Shown here in pieces: positions 10,368 to 21,049 of a DNA stretch of 64,000 bases. Each line of letters starts with the position of its first letter. The stretch's first letter is position 1. Made by a program: the position numbers and the translations under genes. The notes beneath the pieces are model-generated. The model was not told the DNA's origin. It worked only from the letters and a program-made list of their open reading frames with translations, and ran no database searches. Origin of the DNA: Voacanga thouarsii. Lineage: Eukaryota > Streptophyta > Magnoliopsida > Gentianales > Apocynaceae. The stretch covers positions 4,588,001-4,652,000 of the forward strand of contig JANUWF010001491.1 in NCBI GenBank assembly GCA_026120185.1, written 5' to 3'.

Positions 10368-12736
10368 ACCGAAATGGTTGATCAACCATCAACCATGGTT
10401 GTTTTTCCGTAGGATCACTCAAGACTCTCCGTCGCACGTGGACCTTCTTTAGTCTTCACCATAGTGCTTGTCAATCAAGTAATTATTCTCAAAACCTTCT
10501 TTTTAAATTCTGAAATCATATCTCTTAGGAGGTGATAGGGAGATAGAATATGAATGGGGGATTGAGTATCTGCATGTGGACTAAGGGGATGGAGTTAAGA
10601 CATGATGATTGTTGTATATGACTAAGTTGTATGTATTTCCTTTGGAATCAATGTATGTTCTTCATGCTTGATGAATTTTATTGATGTTTGAAGCATGTTA
10701 GACATCATGACACCAAAGGTGATTAGGCTCTTATGTTTCTATTTTCCATTGAAGCCATTAATGATGATTATGCCTAGAAGAAAGTTAGCCTTGTGATAGT
10801 ATGTGATAAGTCGAGCATGTGTTTATGAATCGATTGGTTTATTATTTGATGTTGGAGAATGTGTTGAAGAATCTCTTTTAGCAATAGGAAAGTCATGGTG
10901 AGAGATTATTTTCTTGTTAAGTCTAGGTTATTTTTATTAACAAATTTTATTTCTTTAATTAGAATTACTACTATATTTTTCCCTATAAAATTCGAAACTC
11001 TAGGAAGATTTGGATTGGATTATTAATTGGAATATTAATATTTTATTTATCAAATAAATAAAATATTTTATTAAAAATAATATATATGTATAATAATAGA
11101 TAAATATTTTATATAAATAATAATAAAATAAAATATTAGAATTAGTTAATGACCTTGTAGGCCTTAGTTAAAACTTTTACCTATATTCCTAAATATCATT
11201 TATATTAAAATCTATTTTTTTATTTATTAATTAAAAATTTAAAATAAATCATTTATTATTAATTTCATTTATTACTAATTATTTATCATCTATTAAAAAT
11301 TATTTGTAATTTATTATTTATTTACAATAAAGCTATTCTTAAATTACCATTTATTAATATTATTCAAAATTCAAACCATAGTTTATTTATTAATAATAAC
11401 ACTCAAGATTTATTATTTGAGCCTATAACTTATCAGCAATTATTTTTACAACCCCTAGTTATTTTACCTTATCAAACTAGACTTATTTTATAAAATCCTT
11501 TATCATCTAGCCTTAAAGCTTAGGACATTAGAGTCATGATTGTAATAAGTTGAATTAGGATTAATTGTGTAAGTAAATATAGTTTGAGTATAACCTTATG
11601 TTTTGTGTTTACCCCAGGCGGGGTTAGGTCAGCCTTGGAAGACTCTTGAATTTGGGCAAGCAAAGAATCAGGTAAGTTCCTGCATGGAATTATTTGAAGA
11701 CCAAAACTTACTGGGGCAAGCCAAATGAGATGTGTATGGACATTCCTTATGTAAAGGCAACTAAGGACTGTTTTTTCTTTTTATTCCAGTCAACCAAATC
11801 ATTTGAAAATCAAACAAGCAGCTTTTACACAAAATGCCAAATTCTTTCTAAAACCCAACTTTGACAAGAATTTTAGAGACCCTTAACTGCTATTTCCAAA
11901 TAAAACAATGTGTGATCAATTTTCTCCCAAGTGGGACAATCAACGTTGAGTACTCAATAAGGGTAGACTACCAGGACTAGTCTTTGAAGGGTTAGGGTAA
12001 GTCTCTCGGTAGGTGACCACCTCGGAGGGGTGAGTCCTTCCTGGATAGGATGCCAGTCCGGTAGCTCATGCCGGTCCGAGCTAGCAAGTTTCAGTCATGT
12101 GGATTGTGTGTTCTCGGAATGGACAACCGGTAAGTTTGGATGTAGAGATGAAGGAGTATCTCACCCGGTAGGCTGTACACCTACCTTTTATCAGGTTGCA
12201 CAAAGTGTGGCATTCTGACCGTTATTTAGTCATGCGGCCCAACGTGTGGTAACCTATGGCTACCCATTTGAGTGGTTGTATTTATTGTACACATGTGTGG
12301 TTTGAAAACCAAAACACTACTCTTAATTTCAATACTTATTTAATGCTTACCAGCACTTATCTTTATGAAATTTTTACAACTTGTATACATGAATTATTTT
12401 ACCTGAAACTCTCAAAGCACACACGGGCTTACTGAGATTTTTATCTCACCACCTTTTATGCCATGTTTTCAGGAAGATCCTACTGTGGAGGTCATTAGCT
12501 AGATTAATGCCTATGCTTTGAAGACCCGTGTTATTTTCTTTATGTGATGTGTTTGAGAGAATGTTGCAAACAATTTATTTTGGATTTATACCAGTATTTA
12601 TCTGTTGGGTTGTAATAAGTTTAATTTTAAAGTCTTTATTTTATTTTGTTCTATGTAACCTAGTTATAAAGTCCCCTTGTCCTCTGGACGGGGCGACACC
12701 CCCGGCCCTGATGGGCCTAGGTAGTGGGGTGTTACA

Positions 12737-13394
12737 CTAGAGCTATGACGGCCTCTTCTTCAAAAACTGGGCCCAAGCCTAGAAAGTTCAAAAAGAAGAA
12801 GGGTAATGCAGTGTACCAACCCATGTCCTAGCCCAAAGACAAATCTAAGGGTAAATGCTTCCAGTGTGAGAGAAGGGATACTAGAAAAAGGAGTGTCCAG
12901 ATTTTCAGGTCAAGAAAAACCCCCACAGGTAATGTTCTCTTTCTAGAGTCTATATAAATTGTTGGATCAACTTCTACTTGGATTGTTGATTTAGGAGCAA
13001 CTAATCATATTTGTAACTCTTTGAAGATGTTTGGGAAGAAATGAAGGCTCCAGAAGGGTAAACAGGGACTACGCATGGGAAATGGAGCACAAGTTTAGGC
13101 CTTTACTATGGAAAAACTAGAACTTACTTTTGATTGTAATAGAACAGTTATTTTGAAGGATATTTTATTTGTTCCTGGTTTTTGATAGAATTTAGTTTCA
13201 GTTGCAAAACTAATAAATCAATGATATTCTGTTTCTTTCCATTCCGGAATTGCTATCAATAGAAACGGAGAAGTTATATGAACTGGGCATAAGTATGGAA
13301 ATCTATTCTTTATTAATCCAATTAACAATCAATTAAATAATGCTCAATCTAAACCTTTAAATAGGAAGAGAAAGACCAATGTCAACGACATATA
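12737..13394 (+). pseudogene. Copia gag-pol: nucleocapsid knuckle and protease region
   Basis: Continues the gag interrupted at 8411. A basic stretch (KPRKFKKKKGN) leads to a decayed zinc knuckle (C-x2-C followed by damaged positions where His and the last Cys are expected), then the protease motif WIVDLGATNHICNS, where the usual catalytic DSGA reads DLGA. Next come MGNGAQ and LILFVPG-like protease and linker segments, with several in-frame stops. The reading reaches N-V-N-D-I at 13394 and is cut by a solo copia LTR; joined across that LTR it runs into LWHLWLGH at 15122. In the family the protease matures Gag-Pol. Confidence 0.8.
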
Positions 13395-15116
13395 TGTTGG
13401 GTATCTCAGGCTCGTATCCTATACGGCACAGTGAAAAATAAAATGAGACACTATCCCAAGACCTGCCTATGTGTGGAAAGCAAGACATAAAGATAATAAA
13501 GGTAGCAGCTTTTTACCTTTATTTGATCTTCCGAAGAACAAAAAATTCTTCTTCAAGTCGAGGAGCAATCCAACAATCCTCTTGATCTAACTTCACTAGA
13601 GTTGAACGTCTAACCACTATAATCACAGTGTGTGATTTTCTCTAATAGTAATCCACATAGAGGAATACTCAAGCACCAAAATTTCCTGTGCTAGCATAAA
13701 AAAGTGGCAGCTAGGGTTGTTTCATGTTTTTAGCAAATTGAGAAAGAGAGAGAATAACGTTGGTTATGTGTCTAGGGTTGGAGATTTCATATGTTGTCTA
13801 TCAGCTAGGGTTTCGTGTCCCTTCTATATGTTACACGAAATACTTGTTGAAAATTCCTTCATCCTTGAATTCTAAAATAGTTAGAATTCTCTAATTGTAA
13901 TTGGAAACATCATGTTCTTACAATTACAATTTGGACCACAAATTATAACTAATTATAATTTGTCCACAACAACTTCTCTATCTCTCAATTAACCCCACTA
14001 TGTTATCCAATAACATCTTGAGTATATAATCCTCTATTGTGTGTGACCTATTAGGTTTCCCAGTCAATTGGTAGCGAACATGAATTAATCCAAACGTCTT
14101 TGAGATTAATAATTCATAATTAATTAGAATTAATCCAATTAATTCTAATCAGGATTGGTTTATTAATTCATCAATTAATAAACCCATATTCCCAGATCAT
14201 GGGCTGTATCTAACAACATATCATGACCACCTAAGAGTCCAAGAAGTCAAGTGGCTTGACATGAACCCTTCAATAACAAACTTCAGTGCAATTAACTCCT
14301 CTCGCCATATAATATCTCATTCGGTTTAGAGTACGGAATTAGCGCCAACTCCCTCCAGAATTAATTTTGGCCCGAATACAATTGTACTTGTACCAGTAAC
14401 CCACTACCCTAGATATGTATCAATTGGAACTATTTCCAATACACAATCGTCTTGACCAAGGACTTCTCGAGTGGTAATTCCTACAAGTGGCCATGAGATA
14501 TTCGCCTTACTATTAGGAGTGGTGAATCGTTTATTGACTCTCTGAACTACTTTCGTTTACTTCACAATGTACTCAATATCCATCCCATAGGCGGCCCTCA
14601 ATCGAGCTTCGGAGATAGGAATCAAAGTACAATGCTCAGCAAACAAAGTACCTTGGAGATCTCAAGTCTAAGGACACTTGCACGTTTGCTATATTGAGAT
14701 TGTATCATTGGCACTAAATAGTTATCCATGTGATTATCTAAAAGCTAGGTCATGCAATAATCTTGTTCTATTAACAAGAATTCATGTACTAACTTTGAGT
14801 ATCTCAATACTCACGGATATAAGAACCACCGCCTGATCAAATCAGGAAGTCTAACACATGCTAGTCTTAACGCATTATTGATGTCTTATTTCATTAATAC
14901 TATAACTAGGGATTATTTAAGTACTAACACTATACAGTGTAGTAGGAATCTTTTATCATAATTTCCTTAACACAGTGTTGTACTAGGGACTTTATCGAAT
15001 AGTTATATTACTTAAAAGTAAACAAAAGAAATTGTAAGATTAATAATACCTTTTATTAAAATAAAATGTGTCATATATAATGTACAAGTGATTGCTTCTA
15101 GGGCACAACACTAACA
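13395..15116 (-). mobile_element. Solo copia LTR
   Basis: 1722 bp. On the minus strand it starts TGTTAGTGTTGTGCCC and ends in ACCCAACA. Flanks are ATATA (13390-13394) and TTATA (15117-15121), a five-base duplication with one mismatch, and removing the insert restores the host copia reading frame. It belongs to the same family as the LTRs at 2251-3927, 38035-41233 and 42821-44549. Confidence 0.9.
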
Positions 15117-15336
15117 TTATATCTTTGGCATCTATGGTTGGGTCACATTAATTCAACCAAGATTCAGAGGTTAATCCACGATGGGACTTTAAGCTCATTG
15201 AGATTGGAAAGTGGATAAAGAAGCATTGAGTCTTGTTTACACTGATATGTGTAGACCTTTGTCTGTATCACCAAGAAGGGGGTTTGGGTATTTTATAACT
15301 TTCACAGATGATTGTACAAGGTATGGTTATGTATAT
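15117..15336 (+). pseudogene. Copia integrase N-terminal region
   Basis: The translation LWHLWLGHINSTKIQRLIHDG is the GAG-pre-integrase motif, followed by a decayed segment and then RPLSVSPRRGFGYFITFTDDCTRYGYVY, the start of the integrase core that joins element DNA to the host chromosome. TDD holds the first catalytic Asp region. The sequence stops where a gypsy-like LTR begins at 15337; the rest of integrase, RT and RNase H are not found downstream on this strand. Confidence 0.85.
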
Positions 15337-16855
15337 TGATAGGGCCTAAATTAGTCATATTTTTCTAATTATTTGAGGCTATTTTGTGATACATTTTATT
15401 CAATAACTAGTTATATTCCTTCATATTTGAGATTCTACCCTTAGAAAGTTATTCTGTGCATTATTTCAGATTGTAGGGGTAAAATAAGAAAAAAACAAAT
15501 GCCGCAAAAGAGAACAAAGGCGACGCCGGCTATGGTAGAGGAACCGGTGCCGGCCACGTGCTGTTGGCATGCACTTTGAGGCGACTAAAAAGGATGTGAA
15601 ACAGAGCAGAACAGATCCAAACCAGCGCCGGCTGCATTTTGGAAGAGTTGCGTAGAAATCAAGAAAAAAAATTGGCGAACAATTGGAGAAACAGATCACA
15701 ACTGGCACCAATTATGAGGTTGTAGGCGGTGCTGGTTGTGCCCTGATGTTAAGGCGGTGCCTCCATTTTCACACGCGTTTTTTGGCAATCTGCAGAATTT
15801 TAGTATTTTCCTACTAATCGGCCAAAAACCTACACCAATGAATTTGGGCACTTCCTAAGCCTATAAATAGAGGAAAAACACAAGGAAAAAGGGAGAATTC
15901 GTAGATCATAACATCAAATCACTCAAATCAAGGAGGAATTCTTCCAATTCAATGAGGGCTGTGCAAGAAGGTCTACAAAAGATGAAGAAGGAGGCTTGCC
16001 TATGAGCGCTTTCTTTTACTTTTATTTTCCTTTTCTTGAACAATGATATCTTAATTATTTTATTGTAATTTGATATTATTTTAGGTATTCATAATTTTTA
16101 GAGTTACTTTAATCCTTTGATTAAGTGAATATTATTTTTGGTATTTAATTACTTGTGCTTATTACGAGATTAGTTGGTTGTTTCTTTCCATTAACTTACT
16201 TGGACAAAGGGATTAATGGTGGTCTCAATTCATTAATTTCATATTTTTTATCTCTTAACTTGCTTGGACAAAGGTGTTAGTTGCTAAGAATTAGGTAATT
16301 AAAGGTTGATTGATGTCTGCCAGGATATGGATTCATTTGTGGATTTAATGTTTTAAGTTTGCCAAGATATGGAAATTTAAATAAGGATTGTTTTTAATGC
16401 ATCTTTTGGGTAAATTAGTTAAGACAGGATATGTGATGCTAATTCGGCTAGAAGATAGTTATTTCATTGATTAGAAAAGAAATGAATCTATCTTGATCCT
16501 TCATGATGCTAAAAGAATAATTAATTACAATAATGATTAGGTCCTTTCAGATTATGTTTGTCAAAACAATGGTTTAAGTTACATAATTCTCCATCCTTAA
16601 CATGTATATACTCTTTTATTTTATTTTATTTTTCTTTTCATTATTTTCTACTTTATTGAGTTGGTTAAACCTTTTAAGAAAAGAAATTAATGCATACTTG
16701 TTCCTGGAGGATTAACACTCGTTTGAACCCTATGCTATGCTTAATGATGAGTACACTTGCTCATATGTGTAATTTGAGGTTAACGTTTTTATTTAAATTT
16801 TATTGGGAATGTACTTATTTTGCTATGATTTTAATACCCAAATCCAAGTGCATTA
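15337..16855 (+). mobile_element. LTR 1 of the non-autonomous gypsy-like family
   Basis: Starts TGATAGGGCCTAAATTAG and ends GTGCATTA, 1519 bp, followed by a tRNA-Asp-type primer site. It is related along its length to LTR 2 (18175-19718) and LTR 3 (22892-36939, split). A cluster of GC-rich palindrome-like motifs of the GGCGCCGGC type lies at 15520-15770. It cuts the copia integrase; a second target-site copy (TATAT precedes it) was not located. Confidence 0.85.
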
Positions 16856-16860
16856 AGTTT

Positions 16861-16878
16861 TTAGCGCCGTTGCGAGGA
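16861..16878 (+). promoter_or_regulatory. Primer-binding site, tRNA-Asp type
   Basis: TTAGCGCCGTTGCGAGGA resembles the Athila/Tat-type primer site TGGCGCCGTTGCCGGGGA and follows the LTR by a few bases. Confidence 0.7.
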
Positions 16879-17838
16879 ACAATATTATAAACGCCTGGGT
16901 TGTGTTGATTTAACCATATGAATATGTAGATATGCAAATATGTAAGTAAATAAATTTGTAAAATTGTTCTTTTTGTAAAAAGGTGCCATATTTTGTTGTT
17001 TGTATAATTGTATTTTAATTTCAGTATATGTTGTAAATATATAAATAGGTAGATACATGTTTATAATAACTAATTTGCCTTTGTATGTTTGTATATATTG
17101 TATATTTAGTTATTTAATTTTACTAACCTAATGTTAATGTGGAATATGTGTAATCTTTGTATTTTGAATTGGATGATTTTTACGTCTATAATTTTGAGTC
17201 AATACTAACTCTTCTTATTTTCAGGTTTGGACTTTTGGCTAACACGATATTTTCGACGGACTGAATTTATTTGTTTCTTTAATTACAATTTTTAATCTTA
17301 GTTTAATATTTAATTCATGAATTCGTGGTCCTGCATTCAATGAGGATAGTTTTTAAAGTGAAAAAAAAAAAAGGCAATGAGGGACCATCGTATGATGGGG
17401 CAAGAGAGGTATTTGATTCTACTCTATGTGCTTATAATTCTAATATTTCTTTGTCACATGATTTCTTAGGCTCTTCTCACTTCTTAGGGAACAATGGTCC
17501 CAGTGATGATGTATGGAGTTCAACGTACCTGAAGAAGTTTGATTTATCAGTCATTCTAAGAAACACTTTGAGGATGTTGACGAATTCTACCCTTTACCCC
17601 AATTTCAGAGATGTAACTTGGTATTTGTATAAGCATTGAAAAATGAATGAAGTCATCTTGGACAAGTCCTTCTCTTTACCTCAAGTTTGGATATCTATTT
17701 GAGCACTATTGCACTTGGGAAGTATTACTTAAACTTTCTAACCCCTTATTATTTTTAGTCCCTTTGGAGAAGCTTTCTTGTGTGTATTTTTTGCCAATGA
17801 GGACATTGTCCAATTTAAGTGTGGGGGGAGTGGTTTGG
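16879..17838 (+). other. Short interior of the non-autonomous element, with one conserved ORF
   Basis: Only about 1 kb and no gag, protease, RT or integrase. An open frame at 17325-17639 (104 aa) contains FDSTLCAYNSNISLSHDFLG and NNGPSDDVW. The same segment recurs at 20304-20573 in the sister element, with most residues kept. I do not recognise the product. The interior ends in a G-rich, polypurine-tract-like stretch (AAGTGTGGGGGGAG at about 17817-17830) where a 3' LTR would be expected, but an inverted LTR piece follows. Confidence 0.5.
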
Positions 17839-17974
17839 TGATGTGTATTTTATTTGGGTATAAAAATCATATAAAATAAGCACATTCCTAATCAAGTTCA
17901 AATTAAAACGTCAACCCCAAATTACACATATGAGCAAGCATACTAATCAATAACAGATCACATGGTTCAAATTA
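17839..17974 (-). repeat. Inverted fragment of the same LTR family
   Basis: About 136 bp starting TGATGTGTATTTTATTTGGG is the reverse complement of the last part of LTRs 1-3 (compare 16720-16855 and 19583-19718). It breaks off at about 17974. It could be the remains of a minus-orientation LTR like the one at 39111-41116. Confidence 0.75.
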
Positions 17975-18174
17975 GTCTAATAAATAGGCTTTTTGGAATA
18001 TGACATTTAATATTGGCTTTTCAAGTCTTACAAAAATGGACTGCTAAGCAACTTATAGACAATAAAGCTCAAGAAGGATTGATCAAGTCAAGATCCTCGT
18101 GAAGAAGTTGTATACCACGAAGACTTTTGAAGAATTATAGACTAGGAAATTATGGTTAAGGTATCATTTGTATT
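17975..18174 (+). mobile_element. Fragment of a copia-like LTR, left half
   Basis: Reads on into 36940-38034 once the element at 18175-36939 and one GTATT copy are removed. The wording of the joined sequence recalls plant SIRE-type copia LTRs (AATAAAGCTCAAGAAGG here; CGAACCACTATAAATCTTTG and CACCCCCCTCTA in the right half). The lineage is from memory only. Confidence 0.4.
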
Positions 18175-19718
18175 TTATAGGGGCTAAATTAGTCATATTT
18201 TTCCTAGTTATTTGAGGTTCTTTTGTGATACATTTTGTCCAATAACTAGTCATATTCCTTCATATTTGATATTTTACTCTTGGAAAGGTATTCTGTTTAT
18301 TATTTCAAATTTTAGGGGTAAAACAAAGTAAAAACGTCGCAAAACAGAATAGAGGCGGCGCCGGCTAGGACAGAGGAACCGGCGCCGGCCATATGCTGAT
18401 GACACAAACTTCAAAGCGATCAAAAATTGTTGAAACAAGACCGGAACAGAACTGAACTGGTACCGGCTCCAGTAGCTATGGCGGTGCCAGCTACACTCTG
18501 GACTACATTGCGTGGAAATCAAGAAAAAATCGGTGAACAAAGGAAGATACTGAACACAACCGGCGCCGACTCCAGTAGCTAAAGGGCACTAGCTGTACCC
18601 TGAGGAAAAGACGGGATCTTGATTTTTGGACGCGATTTTGGTAATCTGTGGAGTTTTAGTACTTTACTACTTCTACTCGGCCAAGAACATTACACCAACG
18701 AGTTTAGGCACTTCCTAAGCCTATAAAAAGATGGAAAACACAAGAGAAAAGGAGAGAATTCATTGATCATTATAGAAAATTCACTCAAATCAAAGGAGGA
18801 ATTCTTCAATTCAAGGAGGGTTGTGTAAGAAGGTCTTCAAAGGATGAAGAAGGAGGCTTGTCTATGAGTGCTTTCTTTTACTTTGTTTTTCTTTTTCTGG
18901 AACAATGGTGTATTAATTGTTTTATTGTAATTTGACATTATTTTAGGTATTCATAATTTTTAGAGTTATTTGATCTTTTGATTAATTGATTGTTATTCTT
19001 GGTATTTAATTACTTGTTCTAATTACGAGATTAAATGGTAGTTTCTCTCAATTAACTTGCTTGGAAAAGGGGTTGATAGTGGTTTTAATTTTTTGATTCC
19101 ATATATGTTGTCTCTTAACTTGCTTGGAAAATGTGTTATTTGCTAAGAACTGGTAATTAAAGGCTAATAAATATCTGTCAGGAATGGTTTCATTAGTTAA
19201 TTTCATATTTTAAGTTTGCTAGGAATTGGAATTTAATCAAAGGATTGTGTTTAATGCATCTTTTGGGTAGGACTGGCTGAGATAGGAATGTGATGCTAAG
19301 TTATCTAGAAGATAGGGATTCATGGATTGGAAATGAAGTGAGTCTATATTAATCCTTTATGATGCCTAGAGAATGATTAGTTATGATAATTGTTAGGTAC
19401 TCTAAGGTCATCTTTGCCAAAATAATGATTTCAGTTACATACTTCTCCATCCTTGACATGTATATATTTTTATTCTTATTCTTATCTTATTTTCCTTTTG
19501 ATTTCTTTTTCACTTTATAGAGTCAGTTAAACAATGAAAGAAGGGTGATTAATGTCTACTTGTTCCTTGAGGATCGACAGTAGTTTGAACCCCTATGCTC
19601 TATTAATGATGAGTACGCTTGCTCATATGTGTAATTTGGGGTTTACGTTTCAATTTAAACTTGATTAGGAATGTGTTTATTTTTATATGATTTTTATACC
19701 CAAATAAAATATGCATCA
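18175..19718 (+). mobile_element. LTR 2, 5' LTR of the non-autonomous element
   Basis: 1544 bp starting TTATAGGGGC (usual start TGATAGGGGC) and ending ATGCATCA. It contains the palindrome cluster, including CCGGCGCCGG at 18379-18388, at about 18350-18600. Confidence 0.85.
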
Positions 19719-19723
19719 AGTTT

Positions 19724-19741
19724 TTGTCACCGTTGTCGAGG
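19724..19741 (+). promoter_or_regulatory. Degenerate tRNA-Asp-type primer-binding site
   Basis: TTGTCACCGTTGTCGAGG lies six bases after LTR 2 and corresponds to the better preserved site at 16861. The differences are mostly C/T or G/A. Confidence 0.6.
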
Positions 19742-20303
19742 AGCGATATCATGAAAGCTTGGATTTTGTTAATTTAACCTTTTTAATATGTAAATGTGTA
19801 CGATTGTTCTTTTCGTAAAAAGGTGCTATCTTTGGTATCTTATGTATCTTTGTATATTCTTGTAATATAATTTACTAATTTTGACTAACTTTGTATTTTG
19901 TTGTAATCATGAATTCTATTATCTAACTTTCATCTTGTATTTTCTAGGCGTTAGTCTTGGTACATGATCCAATGACCTGAAGGCGATATAGTTGATTTCA
20001 TTTTGTTTCATTTTTATTTATTTCTTAATGAATTAAATTGCACTATTCATGATTGCTGCATGCTCATCATTTTTATTTCATTTAAAAAAAAACATTAGTG
20101 TATTGATGATTGATTGGCAAAATTACAAGCTAACATTGATGTTTTTAGTGAGAAGTCATTAGAAGTATTAGTGAATTCTTTTGTTGCCAATATAAAATCA
20201 TCTGTTCAGTGGCATAAAGAAGCTCCTCAATGATTGGGTGATCAAAGGAAACAATTAGTTGAGATTGTTGAGGAGACTCATGAGTTCATGCTAGCCCGTA
20301 TAA

Positions 20304-20573
20304 TTGAACATGAAAAAAGAGAAAGGCTATAAGGGACAATTGCATGATGTGGCAAAAGAGGTATTTGATTCTATTCCATGTGCTCATAAGTCTAATATTT
20401 CTTTGTCACATGTTTTCTTAGGTTCTTCTCACTTCTTGGAGAACAATGGTCCCAATGATGATGTATGGAGTTCAACAAACCTCAAGAAGTTAGATTTATC
20501 ATTCATTCTAAGAAATCCTTTTAGGATGTTGACAAATTCAGCCCTTCACCCCAATCTCAAGGAGGTAACTTGA
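20304..20573 (+). CDS. Conserved ORF of unknown function in the non-autonomous element
   Basis: 89 codons, from an ATG at 20304 that may not be the true start. The core AKEVFDSIPCAHKSNISLSH, then FLGSSHFLENNGPNDDVW and LKKLDLSFILRNPFRMLTN, matches the ORF at 17325-17639 position by position with scattered substitutions and stays open in both copies. No signal peptide, membrane segment or known motif is visible. It could be an element-encoded peptide or a leftover of a longer reading frame; I do not recognise it. Confidence 0.35.
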   Translation: MNMKKEKGYKGQLHDVAKEVFDSIPCAHKSNISLSHVFLGSSHFLENNGPNDDVWSSTNLKKLDLSFILRNPFRMLTNSALHPNLKEVT

Positions 20574-20642
20574 TATTTGTAGAAGCATTGAAAAGTAAGG
20601 ATTTCCTAATCCCATCTACAAGAACTCAAACACTAAGTTTAA

Positions 20643-20888
20643 ATGGGTATTTTAAATTGTAAAAATTCTTTTGAAGGGTTAATCGGTGATTTCAAGCTTG
20701 ATGCATTATTGAGAAGCCATGTGCACTTATATGTTGACAACAATATTTGTGTATCTAAAGAAATGCTAGAGAAAGAGGTTTATATGTTTTGCTTTAGTGA
20801 AAAAAATATATATTTTTTCATGAACCTTCCATTTTTCAAAATCCTCCATTCTTCATTCTACGTTCATCATGCCTATCTTCTATTTTAA
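20643..20888 (+). CDS. Hypothetical short ORF
   Basis: 81 codons (MGILNCKNSFEGLIGDFKLDALLR at the start), rich in Phe and Tyr toward the end. No family recognised, and no counterpart found in the shorter interior at 16879-17838. It may be chance. Confidence 0.2.
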   Translation: MGILNCKNSFEGLIGDFKLDALLRSHVHLYVDNNICVSKEMLEKEVYMFCFSEKNIYFFMNLPFFKILHSSFYVHHAYLLF

Positions 20889-21049
20889 GCTTTAATTTCA
20901 TTCCAAAAGGTTTGATGAGGAAGCATGATGGGTGTAGAGAGTTTTTATTTTATTTTTATTCTTTTAGTCTTTTTCTTTAGTTTGTTTTCTTTTATTTAGG
21001 TATGTTTTTATTTTATTATTATTTTCCATGTGCTTTTATTTGTGTTTTG

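Larger units (their letters stand above)
8412..12736 (+). mobile_element. Solo LTR of chromovirus family A (4.3 kb)
   Basis: Starts TGTGAAACCCC and ends GGGGTGTTACA, flanked by perfect five-base duplications CTAGA at 8407-8411 and 12737-12741. It contains no coding domain. Related copies lie at 26558-30873, 46878-49232 and, inverted, 56401-60634; the last follows a chromovirus pol and its polypurine tract, which shows that the unit is an LTR. About 4.3 kb is long for a gypsy LTR but fits the Tekay/Del type of chromovirus. A solo LTR normally arises by recombination between the two LTRs of a full element. It splits copia gag. Short open frames inside (9016-9472, 9685-9867, 12030-12218, 12528-12740) are not genes. 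Confidence 0.9.

Noticed and set aside
12030..12218. Short ORF in the solo LTR with Cys-rich sequence
   Set aside because: The matching segments in the other A LTRs do not keep the frame open.
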